Shown: in pieces, positions 1-13,700 of the stretch
Layout: each line of letters begins with the position of its first letter
Position numbering within the stretch: position 1 is the stretch's first letter
Source: Motacilla alba alba
Taxonomy: Eukaryota; Chordata; Aves; Passeriformes; Motacillidae
DNA length: 64,000 nt
Assembly: GCF_015832195.1 (NCBI RefSeq)
Contig: NC_052016.1
Span: 33,625,129-33,689,128 of the forward strand
Direction: 5' to 3'
The notes under the pieces: generated by a model
Told to the model about the DNA's origin: nothing
What the model saw: the letters and a program-made list of their open reading frames with translations, nothing else
Databases searched by the model: none
Translations under genes and position numbers: made by a program

Positions 1-1977
1 TGTGCATTAGTGATAGCTTGTTTCTCTGGAGGTCTGCATTTGATGTCATATTGACACACAGCTGGGATCAAAGCCTGTCTCTGTATCCTGGCTGCTATCA
101 GAGGAACAGCATTGGCCTTTGGGCCTCATATCTTTACCAGGAGCTTGTGATCAATGTGATTTTTTCCCCTCCATAACAAGCACCTGTGAAATGTAGTTAT
201 CATCAAATAGTGCCTAATGCCTTTTTCTCTGAAAAAGTAATTACTCTCCATCTTTGAAAATGTTCTGGAAGGCAGTACTATGGGGTTTTCCTTTCTGCTT
301 TTGTAAAAAAGCTGTAAAATGACAGCTCCCACTCCTGCTGAACAGGCATCAGCTGTTAACTCAGTAGGGAAAGCTCTGAATGAGATACACAGACACTTTG
401 GAACAATCCACTATTGTTTTTGCTTCCTTAGAATTATTTTCCCTCCTTGGAAAAAAAAAAAAAGCTTCTTTTTTTTTTTTTTTTCCTAATGCAGATATTG
501 GGCTGATTCATGCTGATACGTTTGGAATTATTATTCTGTAATAGTCATCAGCATCTATAAAGAACCTCAGTTCTGCCAGAGCTCAGCAGCAGGGAAGAGA
601 GGCTGACGTCTGAATAAGCCCCTGAGTTCCCTTTCAAGACAGGATAACTCCAAGCTTAGAGGTCTTTCAGTAGAGAGCAAGCTTTCTCAAGAGACATCTG
701 GTACCCCCTGCTTCTCTTCGGGCCTGAGCTGCTAATCTTTCTCCGGGTATTTCTGGCACCCCTGGATTATGGCTCTGCAGTGCAGGGAAATTGTGCTGGG
801 GCAGAAGGCTGTGTCCCTCTGAGTCACAGTCCAGCCTCGCCTATGCTCAGGGGGCAGGAATGTGGTGACAGGTTGTATGGATCCATCGTGAAGGACATTT
901 GGGTCTGGGCTGATTAAAAATAGCCTGGCTTAGACCTCCTTTTTCAGGCTCCGGAAGGCTCCCTGCAAGGACAGGCTTTGCAGCCAAGTTCAAGGTCTAG
1001 TCTGTATTCAAACTGGGTTATCTCCATTCCTGCTGATAGCCCAGATAGGGCCTGGATACCCTTGATCTATCTGGGGATAGCAGGCTGAGCCACGTGCTGT
1101 CTCTAAAGTATTGGCTCCTGTGGGACCTAGCCAGCAGATTTAATTAGCTCCGTCAAAGTTTCTTTTTTATTTTCTGTTGTTTGTGGGTTTGGTTTGTTTT
1201 GGCTTGGAAGAAATGCCTGTATAAAGCATCACCCTCCTTCAGTCCATGCTCCCACACACAAGCCACATGTCTAGGACAAGGATGCTCTTCAGAAAGGTGC
1301 TGTGTCAAGCTGTTTACGGACCAAGATTTGAGGAATGCTCAACTTGGCTTCATGTGGACAGTGGAGGATGGGGGTTGTGCATGGTGTATTCCTGAGAGAC
1401 AAGACTGGTTTCTGGGCTGAAGTAACTGTGCTCCCATATGGTGAAGGGATCAAAGCTGGCAGGAGAGGATTAAGCCTTTCTTTGCTTCTGAGGAAAAGGT
1501 GCAGGGGCTTGGGAAGGGGCAGCTGTTTCATTGGGAGTGACTCACTTCCTGGGGAAGTTGTCCCCACAGGAGTCTGCGCACCAAGGGACAGAGTGTTGAT
1601 GGGGCTGAGCCTTGAAACTACACAGCTGCTGGCAGTTTTGCTCTTCCTGCTGTGGGGAAGGACCTGGCCATCCTTCCCTGTATTGTTTTATTATTTGTAG
1701 TTCCCTGAGTTTTGTCTCTCCAGGGGACGCAGTTAATTTTCCTTTTCCCTCTCTCCCCATGAGCAGTAGGGGAGTGCTCACCTCATTCAGATTGCAGGTG
1801 TCACTTGCCTGCAGCCCTTCACCAGGTCTGCAGCAGAGGGACGATTAGAACCCTCAGCAAAAGAGCACTCTTACACCTTAAGACAGAACTGCAGTTTCCT
1901 ACTATTGCCTGGGCTACTGGGATGTCAAGATCCCAGCTGTGGGATCAGAGCCTTTCTTTTCCCTGTTCCATCCACCT
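1..1977. other. Intergenic, no gene recognised
   Basis: Only short, non-homologous open frames occur on either strand. An A-run followed by a T-run lies near 451-484 and a T/G-rich patch near 1160-1200. I see no exon with a recognisable protein motif and no repeat I can name. Confidence 0.5.
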
Positions 1978-2390
1978 CTCCTATGAAGACAGGCTGCCAG
2001 AGTTAGGGCTGTTCAACCTGGAGAAGAGAAGGCTCTGGGGAGACCTCAGAGCACCTTCAAATACCTAAAAGCGGCTACAAGAGAGCTGGAGAGGGACTCA
2101 TTACAAAGGCGTGTAGTGAAAGGATAAGGGGGAATGGGTTCAAACTGAAAGAGGGTGGGCTTAGGTTAAATATTAGGAAGACATTCTTCACTTTGAGGGT
2201 GGAGAGGCGCTGGCCCAGATTGCCCAGAGTTGTTGTGTATAGTCCATCCCTGGAAGTGCTCTAGGCCGAGTTGGATGGGGCTTTGAGAAATCTGGTCTAG
2301 TGGAAGGTGTCCCTGCCCACAGCAGAGGGGCTGGTACTAGATGATCTTTAAGGTCCCTTCTAATACAAAACTGTCCACGATTGTATGATC
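1978..2390 (+). repeat. CR1 LINE 3' end, plus orientation
   Basis: The segment reads as the end of the CR1 reverse-transcriptase frame (LFNLEKRRLWGDLRA in one plus frame near 2008-2052), followed by the typical CR1 3' UTR wording: a paragraph about 'gttggatggggctttgagaaatctggtctagtgg', then a tail with 'gatgatctttaaggtccctt' and a decayed terminal octamer repeat ending in 'ttgtatgatc'. It is 5'-truncated, as most CR1 copies are. The motif matches are from memory of the avian CR1 consensus. Confidence 0.9.
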
Positions 2391-5300
2391 AACATTTTGC
2401 TTCCTAGAAAAACTGCTTCTTTTCTTTTTTCCCCACTTTGTTTTTCAGCCACCCAGTTCCAGCAGAGTTTAGGGGAGAAATTACTACTTTCTGAGCAGAA
2501 AACCAAATCTGCCTTTTCCCGTCTCTTTCCACCCCCGCAAGAAATACAATTGGATGTGAATCCTCAGGCATTGTCCTTTAGATCTAGCCTACCTTTTCTG
2601 TCCTACAACGATGCCATTCCTGAAGACCTGTCTGGGGGTCGGAGGAGTCTCACTACTGAGAAATGCCCTGTTTTGGCTGTGTTTGCACAGTAATTACCCG
2701 TGCTTATCCCAGAGCAATAACCCATTCCACCCACTTCTGTGGTTCCTTGAATCCATCCTCCCACGTTATCGTGCACATCTCAAACAGGGAGGCAGCTGCC
2801 TGGTGAGGGGAAGCGCTGCAGCATCTTGGCCTGTCTCACTTTTTAGCACTATTGTAGTTTCGACTGAAGGCTCTCGTGGGCCCAAGGGAATGGAGGGAGA
2901 GGGGACAGCGGCTTCCTGTGCATTTCAGCAAGGCAGGGACTGAGCCGGTGCTGCTCACCACAAATACCGGCACTGCCATGAATTATGCATTCCTTGTTTA
3001 AAGAGAGGTCGCTCTCATCAATAATTGAAAGCTCCCTGCTCTGCCTTCAGCATCACATCTCCCACACCGGGAGTTAGGGAACTCATGAAATCTGCATGGA
3101 CTTCCTCAAGGTGGCTAGGGGCTGGTGGAGAGAGGCAGCAAAACGCAGGCAAAACAAACCAAAAGTCCTGCTGACAGCTTTGGTGTGTGAAATTAGGAGT
3201 CATCTGCAGCTACCTGCAGGTCTGCTCCAGCCCTGCTCCTCACATCTCTGTCTCCTCCCCTCCCCATACCTGTCTCCTCCCAGGATAAACACGGAACGGT
3301 AGGCTTGCAAACACGGCTTAAACCAAGATTCGGGAGCATTTCTTGAAACTTTTGGCTCTGTTACCTGAGAGTAGTTTGCTTTGGGCGCTTGCCTAGAAAA
3401 TCGTTACACTGGATGGCAGGATGTTCCCAAGGGACAGTTTGAACTGTGAAATTTGTCCCTCTGGGAAGGTAAGGATCTTTATAGCCCGTGTCTCCGACTA
3501 CAGCCATACAGTCCTGGGGCTGGGGTTGGTCCAGTATTCAGAGTCTTGTAAGCCTGGCTCAGACAGGCTGGCTGCCCTGAACCAGAGGCTGGAAAATCAC
3601 CTTTCCTGCACAGCAAACTTTTTGAAAAGTGTGGTTCTCATTCTGGATCAGGCAGACAGAGGGCAGAACCAAAACCTCAGAGAGCTACCAAAGTCCATGT
3701 GATCCTAACCATTTCTGAGTTATCAAAAAGGATGTAAATTGAGCAGCTCCTCAACAGGGCTGTAGGAAAATCAGAAGCACTGGAATGTGTCAGATTTATA
3801 ATCCCCAGTCAGCTGTGTCTCTCCCTAACTTTCACCTTTCTCCCATTCACCCAGCATGTCCTTTCAAGTACTCTGCAGCTCAGGGAGAAAGTCAGTCCCT
3901 GTGTCATTTTGCAGCCTGGAATCCTTAGGCCTCTCTCAATATCTGGGTTGCCCTGCCTGTAACAAATTGTACCCTGTTGGTAATTAGTCAATAACAGATG
4001 AAGGGATTGGTCGCATGTGATGGTCTGTACCTCAGCCAGATCTTGTTTCTATTCAGCATCATTCCAGGGAATCCAGCTCTTCCCCCTGTGTGCTTCTCTC
4101 ATTGTTTTCTCCTGAATCCTTTCAGAATAATGCCCACTGTGTCAGAACAGGAGCTTAAATGGAGACTGAATGGTGTTGCATCCCAGGAGCTGAGAAGTCT
4201 GACAAAGCAGCGTGAAGCCAAAGTAGTACGAGAAACATTTTGTCCCTATCATACTCAGCTTTGTGCTCTGTGTGTTTGTTTACTTTTTAATGGAGAACAG
4301 AAGATTGATGGATGAAATTAAGAAGAGAGATGTGTAATTGGAAAACAGCTCAAGAAGGCTACAGGCAGCATATTGAAGGCATCCATCAAACATTCAGCTA
4401 ATGTTGTTAAGGGTGTGTAACACAAACAAGGTCTGCAGGAGACACTAGGGAAAGAAAAAAAAGAAAAGGAAAGAGAACAGGGAATAGGCAGGACAGGAGA
4501 AATAGCAAGGGAGAAGAGCCAGCAAGAGAGTACAATCAATAATATTTGTATTGCAATCACATCCAAAGGCTCCCATTGGGATCAGTGCCGGACTGTACAA
4601 GCACATTAAGAGATGGTCCCTGCCCTCTACAGATTAAACCCAGGAATTACCAGATGAATGCAGGAGATGGGTTTAGATGATCACAAAATTTTCTTCTGAT
4701 CCTGAATCTCATTTAACAGGATCTACTCTGAGAGGGGTTAAAGGCAGAAGGAAGGTAGCTGGTTGTGCCAAGAATACACACTGCAATGTTTGCCAGCAGG
4801 CATACAATTAATCCGAGCCACTTAGGAGACTTTGGTTTTAATTATAAAAAGTAGGTAAAAATATGTGCAGTAAACGTCTGTAAGCCCCACTGGGGCCATC
4901 AGCAGGCTACCCAGAGGCATCGATATATGACTGGATTTTGATGCTGTGTTTTCAAAAGGATGGACTGATGCTTTAATGGACCTCTTTGTGGGAAATATTC
5001 CATGAGGAGTGGACATTAAGAGAATGCAAAGGGCCTTTGTGTGCGTAAGGACAGAAGACAAAGGCTAAAATTATTAGTAAGCCAGGGGATTTCTGTAGTC
5101 CTGGAAACAGGGAAGAAAAGAGACTCTGAAGGACTGAGAAAAGGCAGGTGAAAGACATCGAACAACAGAGAAGAGCACGCATGATGGATGCAGGGGGAGA
5201 TAGTGGGGGAGACAAGGTAACATTTTAAAGAGAAAATAAAGTATGCCAATAGAGATTTTTTTTAAATGGGTGCGAAGTCAGCTCCTCTGTGAGGTTTACA

Positions 5301-7640
5301 AATTACCTGGGGTTTTATGCAGGGTTTAACTTGTTCAGCCTTGCTTGCTTTGGAAAAGCAATAGAGAGAAGGTGCATGCAGAAATAAATGAGCACAGAGC
5401 ACCAAGGGAGTTGCACACACACAGGCAGCATCTCCACTTATTTGCAGTGTTTGGGAAGCATGAACAGGGCTGGCTGGAAGAGGGAGGAGGAGAAAGAACT
5501 AGAAAAGGCATTCATTAAAAATTCTTCCAACTCTGATCCACTCTCCTCTGTGCTCTATTGGTAACACGGCTGCCACGGCTGCCTCCTCCTCTCTTTCCCT
5601 CCAGAAGCAACCTGAGTTTGCAGCAGTAGCAGGTTTGCTGCATAGAAACTGTCTGTATAATTAAGGCCTTCTATTAAAGGGAAGAAGCACTGGCTGCCTG
5701 ACTCTGGTGCACGGACATTTGAAGTTGCAAGCATACTAGAGGAAGCAAGGAGCTGTGATGACCCTGAGTGAGGGCCTGGGTGGCCCTAGGCATCTGATGT
5801 GGTTAATAGCAATCCTTGGATTTCTTTTGTGGCTCTGTCTGTTCTCACAGCCATGAGTGATGGGAAGCTTTACTCTGCGCTACTACACTGGTAAGAGAAA
5901 AGATTTCCTGTAGGGAAAGCAGTCCCTGGTGTGGGTAACCTCATCCTGCACTGTGTCTGGCCTGGATCTGTAGCTTACCAAATACCTATGCCTTTGGCAC
6001 TAAAGCTTGAAGGACACTCTTGTACCTGCCCCAGACCCAGTCATCAAAAAGCAAGGCAGTTAAGCAGAGCCAGCCTGTTTGCTGCACAAGGCTCCTGCTC
6101 ACATCACCAAAGCACTCCTGTGTGCCCCTGGCCATGCAGCTTCCTTGGTCCACTTCTTCATCAGCTTTTTGTAGCTTGAAAGTAGTGAAATAGGCACCAT
6201 GGTGTTTCCTGAGTGAGGAGTTAAGAAACATTAGATATGAACACCATTAATGATTGGCTTGGGGAACAGTCAGTGGGAATATGTTTCCCTAAGGGACTGC
6301 TCCATCACTGGTACCATTGGTGTCTAACAGGGAATGAGCTTGTGTTGCAGTAATTTCTTAATAGGGCTTATGAACATCCACTTGCCCACCAGAGGACTTG
6401 CTGAGACATGCTGGTCTTCTGTCAGATGTGGCTGAAATAGGATTGACAGTTACTGGTGGTAGGACACCAACAGGTCCTGCAATTGTATATTCCTTGGTTT
6501 TTTTCAGGACACCAAGGTAAAATGTCAGAGAAACAATTAAAGACAGATTCTAAGAGGTCTCAGAGGATGAATTTAGATTAGCATCTCCTAATATCTTTCA
6601 GGAGTACCCTGTGGCTGCTGTCACTGCAGAGCCCTTTTAGACCAGTTGTCATATTTCTTCTACCACAACTCTCTAAGGCTGAAGCAAGACAATCCTTCCC
6701 CTCTGGACAGATGAGGAGCTGCTGGACCCAAATGCTGGGCAAAGAGTTGCTTTTGAACAAAATGTGTCTGCGTCCCTTTGAGGACCTTGGTTTTAGCTGA
6801 CTGGCCTTCAGTACGCTTAAAAAATCCCTGGCAGAGCAGGAATTTAGAGGCAACCAGTTTGAACCTTCTTTCAATCTTTTGTATCAGCATGATGCCATCA
6901 CTCTCTTCCCTCAAAATGCCTTCAGCCTAGGAGTGCTGGAGGACGTGGTTGGGCCTGGTGGGTACTCCAAAGTCTGTGATTTCAACAAAATGCTGCAATG
7001 GTCAAACACTGCAAACCAGAAGCAGAAAGGGATGTGGGATAATTAAACATTCAGCAGGCATCACCAGCACTGTGGAATGACCAAGACAGGGATTTCATGG
7101 AACGCTTAGTAGATGATAGCATGCATGCCCAATTGCCTCAATGCATCTGCCTAAGAGGGATGAATTAACATCGCAGAAGTGTTAAGAGGTGCTGGCTATC
7201 TAGAGGATGCCTGACATCTGACTGTTTTGTCCAGTTGCATATTCAGGCACAGAAACCTTGCACACAGTTCTAAAAAGTAGTACAAAAGAAGCAAATTAAA
7301 TGGTCACAACAAAGCTCAGGAATGAACACAAGTCTCAAAGAGGGGGCAAGTAGCAGTCCTCTCCGGCTTCAGAATCAGCAACATGAACAACCCTAACTCA
7401 AGGACAGTGGTTTCATCATGCGATAGTGGGAGGTTCTTTAGAGCAACAGAAATAGCTAAAAGCTTCTATTCAATGGCACCAAAGTTGGCCAAGTTGGATA
7501 ATGGTTTGGACCTGAAGTGTTAATGAAGCTCCTTGTAATCTTAAACACTTTGCTGGATCAGGGCCAATTATATGTCATGCCTCCCTGCATTTTTGGTGAC
7601 TTGTATTTTGGAGGCCTTATTCTTTTTTCTTTTCTGAAAG
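2391..7640. other. Upstream region of the glucuronosyltransferase gene, no coding exon recognised
   Basis: No convincing coding exon was found. Non-coding 5' exons of the gene starting at 7678 probably lie here or further left, because its first coding exon is preceded by a good splice acceptor at about 7640 (pyrimidine-rich, ending GAAAG). I could not place the upstream exon. A faint ancient SINE/LINE-like stretch lies at about 4575-4645. Confidence 0.4.
4575..4645 (+). repeat. Possible ancient amniote interspersed-repeat relic
   Basis: The stretch containing 'ctgtacaagcacattaagag' followed by 'ggtccctgccctctacag' resembles a degenerate amniote SINE/LINE motif with a 'ctgtacaaacacat...gtccctgcccc...agcttacaatct' pattern. 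It is short and old, and the family assignment is uncertain. Confidence 0.3.
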
Positions 7641-7648
7641 GTAGAGAG

Positions 7649-7684
7649 ATGCCTGGCCATTGGAAGCTCCCTGCAGCATGCTGA
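7649..7684 (+). other. Upstream ORF overlapping the glucuronosyltransferase start
   Basis: An ATG at 7649 opens an 11-codon frame that terminates with TGA at 7682-7684, past the main ATG at 7678 and out of frame with it. If the exon starts at the acceptor near 7640, ribosomes initiating here cannot re-initiate at 7678 without backtracking, so main-frame translation would depend on leaky scanning. The -3 base of this upstream ATG is G. The main ATG has A at -3. Confidence 0.5.
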
Positions 7685-10600
7685 GGAGACGTAACCTTCT
7701 TACCACGCTCCTGATTGCCTTGCCATGGGCTCTTCTCCTAACCTTGTGGCACCAGTACCCAACCACCCATTACCTCAGCCTGCTGAGAAGTAAGTGCAAA
7801 AGCTCTGCTGTCAGTGTGCTGGTGGCTGTGATGACTTCTGTTGCAAACCCTCAGCAGAGATGCTCTCTCATGGGAAGGGTTAAACAAAGACGGACTTGCC
7901 TGAAGGCCCCCTCAGGGTTTGCCTACAGCACAAACATAAACTGTTCTTAAGAGTGTGTTAAACATGCCCCTTAGGCTGGCTTTGGAGAGAGGATGCAGCA
8001 CTGACTCCAGATAGATGTGTGCCTCCTTGAACATGAGACAGCCTGTTAGGTATTAGTCCTCTGACACATTTTGTTTTTTTCTCTTTCTTCCTTTGTTTTG
8101 TCCCAGAAGAAACAGATGAGAACGTGACCTCTAAAGCTCTCCTTAATGGTACATCTGCACTGAGAGAAGAAGTCTTCCCATCATGCACACGGCAGCAGCA
8201 AAGCATAGGGGCAACGCCTAAAATCATCCAGAATTATGTGTACTCCAGGCCTCCCCCATGGTCAGACACCCTGCCAACCATCTTTGTTATCACCCCAACC
8301 TACACCCGGCCAGTGCAAAAAGCTGAGCTGACCCGTCTGGCCAACACCTTCCTCCATGTACAGAACCTGCACTGGGTAGTAGTGGAGGATTCTCCACGGA
8401 GGACCAACCTTGTATCCAACCTGCTGGAGAAGGCTGGGCTCAACTTCACCCACCTCAATGTGGAGACACCCAAGAGTCTGAAGCTGGGTCTGTCCTGGAT
8501 CCCATCCCACACCCCGAGGGGGACACTACAGAGGAACCTGGGGCTGCACTGGCTGAGGGACAGCTTCAGCAACACCGCACCACCAGAAGGTGTAGTCTAT
8601 TTTGCTGATGATGATAACACCTACAGCCTGGAGCTCTTTGAGGAGGTAAGAGACATAAAATTACATGGGACAGAAAAGCAGGACAGAGCTGCAGAGCCTC
8701 TTAAGCCCAGTTGCACTTGCAAAGATCTCGCCCATTCTGCATGCAGTAGAAGCTGGGTATAGGGCAGATGCAAGCTGAAAGGGCAAAGAACATATTTGCC
8801 TTGCTATAGGCTGCGGATGTGAACAGCCACTCACACATCATTGCACCAGCTAGAATTCCTCTTGCCAGGGACCACAGGATCTGTACCTCAGAATTTATAC
8901 CTCTCCTCAGGGAGAGCTGACCTAATTTAAATAAGCACCAAAGACAAACTTCTGGCAAGGTGCAAATCTGCGTTGTTGTAGGGGTGTGATGGGTAGGGGA
9001 TGATAGAAGAGTTGTCTTAGTTTCTATCCACCTTTACTCCTTGGCTGCCCTTCAGTTCTCCAAGTTCCAGCTACCACAACAGGGCTTTGCCTCTGGGATC
9101 ACTGAAGCTTGCCCAGACTTCTGCTGGAGACCTGGCTTTTGTGAAATGCCAAGCCTATTGCGAACTTGCAAAAATCCAGTAAACTCTCTTGTCCCCAATT
9201 TAAGCCAAATGGTACTAGGCCACTTGAAGAGCAGAATTATGCATCACAACATATTTCCAGTTTTCAGAGTTGTTAGGTCTCTGTTAAGCTTATCCTTTTT
9301 TACTTACTTCCAGGTCCTTTCTGACAATTTCAATAAATCCCCACACTTCTAGGCAGTAGCCATGGATGGAAAAACAAGGCAGGAGGTGGGGGGAGAAATT
9401 GGAATAGATGAGGACAAAGATGAATCAGTCCGGGAGATTACTTGCATGAGTGTGAAGCTGGAGTGAGTGGAGTTCATAATACAGAGCTAGAGGCCTGGAA
9501 AAAGTAGTATTTGGCATTTACAAAATTGATAAAATTCCACCATAACAAAAAGGTAAAAGTTCAAATGAGATGACAAAACCAGAGGTTTTCATTCTTCTGC
9601 GGGACTGAACGTGGGCAGAGAAAAGCAGTGAGTTTGTTCTTCAGAGAATAACGTGCTAAGAATTTGCCTTGTGGCTGCGGAAGCTGTAGCTCTTCAAGCA
9701 GCAGCACAGGTGAACTAGAGGTTGTGCTGCCGAGAGCAATGTGGTTGCGTAGGAAGTCTGTGGGGGAGGACAGGTGCCAATGAAAGCAGAGGATGGTGCA
9801 CTAATGGGTTGGGACAAACGTGGCAGCAGAATTCTCACAGCATTGTCTCTTTCTGGCACACAGATGCGCTACACAAGGCGGGTCTCAGTCTGGCCAGTGG
9901 CTTTCGTTGGGGGGCTGCGATATGAATCCCCAAAAGTGAGCCCAGCAGGAAAGGTGGTGGGCTGGAAAACCGTCTTTGACCCTAATCGTCCCTTTGCTAT
10001 TGACATGGCCGGGTTTGCTATCAGCATCAAGTTGATTTTGGAGAGGCCTCATGCCAGTTTCAAGCTGGAGGGAGTTAAAGGAGGGTACCAGGAAACAAGT
10101 CTGCTGAAGGATTTAGTGACTATGGATGGGCTGGAGCCCAAAGCAGCTAACTGCACAAAGGTGAGTAGTACAAAAAATCTCAAAGATACAGTCTCCTTGC
10201 TGGGTCCTGGCTGCTTTTACAGCCTCCTGCCACACTCTTTCACCTTCCATTGTGCCTGCCCTGTGCTGCCACATGTCAGTGCCAAATGATGCTGGGACAG
10301 ACAGATGGACAAAGCCTGTTAAATTCTTCACAGATGTGAAGCTCAGAGAGAGCTAAGGAGCAGTGCTAGGCATTCTGTGTTAATAAAGAAGCTCAGATGT
10401 ACAATTTGTGCCCAAATTGCTTCTCCAAAATCCAGGAGGATTGGCGGAGGGTTGAGTCTGTAATTTTGCTCTAGAATGATCCCTCCTCCTTGTCACTTTT
10501 TCATGTACCCATAAAGTGTCTCCCAGGATCAACCCCTTTCAATCACATGCTTCAAACAGCTGTGGTCCTCACTTTTCTGAGGATCCCACCCAATGGGTGA

Positions 10601-10747
10601 AGTACTTTCATAGTTTCTATGCTATTCAGAATGCCCTGAACTCTTTGTGCTTCCCTCTAGGTGTTGGTCTGGCACACAAGAACTGAGAGGCCCACTCTGG
10701 TTAATGAAGGCAAGCGTGGGTTTACAGACCCCAGAGTAGAGGTGTAA
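7678..10747 (+). CDS. B3GAT1-like: Beta-1,3-glucuronosyltransferase, B3GAT1 (GlcAT-P) type, 4 coding exons
   Basis: Coding exons are 7678-7789, 8107-8645, 9864-10160 and 10661-10747, all with GT-AG borders and phases 1, 0, 0, giving 344 aa. The family moves GlcA from UDP-GlcA to the terminal Gal of N-acetyllactosamine in the Golgi (HNK-1 precursor). Residues 1-37 hold a short basic cytosolic end and one membrane anchor (TTLLIALPWALLLTLW). A stem runs to about residue 85, then comes the catalytic domain: RPPPWSDTLPTI and VITPTYTRPVQKAELTRLAN, DDD at 205-207 in YFADDDNTYSLELFEE, the AIDMAGFAI block near 262-270, the presumed catalytic Glu294 in GGYQETSLL, and WHTRTE near 320. N-glycosylation sequons are at N43, N51, N150 and N313. 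Human B3GAT1 is 334 aa, and the extra length here is in the stem. It is clearly nearer B3GAT1 than B3GAT2 or B3GAT3 by these motifs. Because it sits beside B4GALT4, it may be a B3GAT1-like paralog rather than the B3GAT1 ortholog; this is not resolved. Confidence 0.9.
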
Positions 10748-13700
10748 GCAGAGAGCCAGCTCCAGAGTGTGAGTATCTTTGTCTTTATTGTTTTTAGCAA
10801 GGCAAATAATCTGTATCTGATTCCTTATTTCTGCTATTATTTCCTCAAAAACTGCGTATGTGACTGCTCTGGTAATTCACCATGCCACCCTTTGGACAAG
10901 AAGTAGATTCTCATCTTTATCCATGTATGCTCTGTATTTCTTGCTCATTCAAGCCTCCTTGCAGACCATATGGGAGTTTTGCCTGACAGAGAGAAAAGAA
11001 ACAGCAGAATCCCCCAGTTTCACTCAGTATTAATGACAAGCCAAATTCTTGCCCCTGGACTCTTTCATCCAGCTGAAAACTCCTTTGGTGTGGGAGTTGT
11101 CCTACAGCATGGAACAAGATCACACTGCTGCAGGCAACCTTTTGTCCTGGCAGCCCTGCCACCTGTGCAGTGCTTCATGCATCGCCCTTCAGCTTTTATC
11201 CTGCATGAACAGCTGGGGTGTGGGTGCAGCAGGGAAAGGCTGATGGAATGCTTAGAGCACCTCAGAACAGGAACCAGCAAAGCACAACCTACACAGACTC
11301 TCTCAGTCTGAGGTGCTTGCTACCAATGCTCCCAGAGCTAGGAGTACATCTGCTGCTGAGGAGAGATAGTGAATGCACTTGGAAGTGCCTTTGCAGTTCA
11401 CAGAGCAGGGCTCAGCAGCAGGATGGGGGATTATGACAACCACCACGGGTGAGGCAGGAATGTATCAGAGATCATTGATACATTCTTAGAAAGAGAATGA
11501 AGTGTCCAGATGCCATGCCCTCTGATGTCAATGGCAGATTCCTGCCCCAAAAGTCCAAAAAGAATAAAACTATCCCAATTTCGGAGTACCCAGCTTTTTC
11601 TGAAATCAGTCATAACTGTGTCAGGACACAGGATGCTGAATGATTTAGTCCTACTTTGGAAGATATTCCAGGAGTGCATTTAGTTTTGACCCCAATGTAC
11701 ACCTCGGCTCAGCTCTACCGGGGGAAGTAAAACTGACAGCTTTTATACAGGCAGTCATGAGTATTTCAACTCCTGCACTGATCTCTGTGTGCATCACTAG
11801 AAGCTGCAATCAGCACTGCCACAGCACCTCACCATCTCTGAGTGACACCACACAAATAGTGCAAAGCAATCCCAGTGCCTGCACACCCAGCAAGAGATGG
11901 AAGGGACTATCTAAACACAGACACCTGGTGCCACCATAGGGACCCTGGGGTAGCCTACCTGTTCCTCCTACAGGGCACAAACCCTGTACCATTTCTGACA
12001 GCTTTTTATTAATATTCCAGATATCCTAGAAACCCACAAATTATGCAAGATACCTGTGCTTAGGCAGCAGCTCCTCTTTTCACCAGTGCTTTTGTGAGAT
12101 CCACTAGCAATAGGCCCATTTTGCACACTCACCCGTGCTGAGTCTGCAGTTGCCTAAAGCTATGATTGTCCAAACTCAGCTCCTAAGGACTCACAGTCCA
12201 CTTAACTGCTCTGGAGGAATCACTTCCTTTGTACAGGGTGAGCAGGCCTATAAAAACTCAGACAGATTAGACCCTCCTTGCCTACTTGCCAGAGGAGGGG
12301 CTGACTGCTCCATTGGAGATGCACAATGCAGATGTAATGTTTTCACAAATGTGCCATTTTTGGATGGGCTCTTTTGTCCTCATCTCTCTTCCTGGCCAAG
12401 CACTCCGCCATCCTCCATAAGAAATGTAATGCACTGGCTATGGAGTCTCATGAGAATGGCTTCTCATGAGTGATTCGTTGTGGGAACGGAAAACAACCAG
12501 CCTAAAAGATCAAGATACTGCCACTGATTCATCAGCAGGACTTGTACCTTAATCCAAGCCATCCTCTCCAATGGTTTCAATCAGATTGTTGGCTGGATGA
12601 GCCCTGCAGATTTTTAAGGATTTTTGTACTCGCATTAGAAGTCACTTTGACCACAATCCCTTCTGGACCACTGTCTGTCATGTGGAGCAACTGCTCTGAT
12701 ACATCAGGTTGGCAGGTGGCATCTACTCCAGGAGAGACATGCAAGGTAAATTGCTTGACAATAAATGGCAATCAAGCAAAATTGTTCGATTGCATCTCTT
12801 AAAATTTTAAATTGAGATCTCTGCTGAAGGTTTCAGTGTATTGGAAGTTCATACTATCAAGGCTGCTGAGCTTCAGAACATTGATAGACATGATCTAGAT
12901 AAGCCAGTGCTGAGAAAAAAAAAGAGGCAAAATTGCTCCCCTGAGGATCTTCTGTTCTTAGACACAATAGGAAGAATGTTTCCATCTTTCCCTCCTGGCA
13001 ATTAGTCCTCCTTGAGAGGACTTGAGGACTAATCAAGCCAGTTAAGTCCAAGACCTCCCAGAGCCCTCCTTCTCTTTAAATCCTGCAGATGTGAGTCAGG
13101 CAGACATTGCTTGGTGTGGGATTTGGTACTCCCCTAATCTCTAATTGGACCACTTGCATGGCTGCTTGCCACAGAGCAGCCCAAAGCTATCACAGCATAC
13201 ATCCCTGCCGACTGTACTGAAACACCTTTGAAACACAGGCTTTGCCTTCTGAGGAGACGGAGGTTAATTTCACCTCATATTTTTCTTTCTTAAAGTCCTG
13301 AAAACTATCACAGAAGACTGGTGTTTTAAAAACTACCTATTCTGATTGCTAATTTTTATTTACAGGCATACAAAAGAGAAGAGTGTGCTTAGGTTAGCAT
13401 AGGTCTCCTGCTATTGTGAAATTTGGAAACAGAGAAGGTTCATCTGCATTTCACAGCTTCCAGACAGACTGAATAGATCCTCAGATCTCATCCTCCTACT
13501 CTTTCTTTAAAAAAATTACCAGAGTAGTTAAAATAATGACTTTAAGTGCAGACACAAAAAAATTTGTCAGAAACTTTCTCTAATTCCTAAATAAAATCTC
13601 CCAGGTAAGACTCTAGCGCAGAGAGAACAAGCAGTTCTTCAGCCATATCCCGGCCCAAAGCCATGCATAGTGTGGTTGAGGAACGTGTTCACTGATGCCT

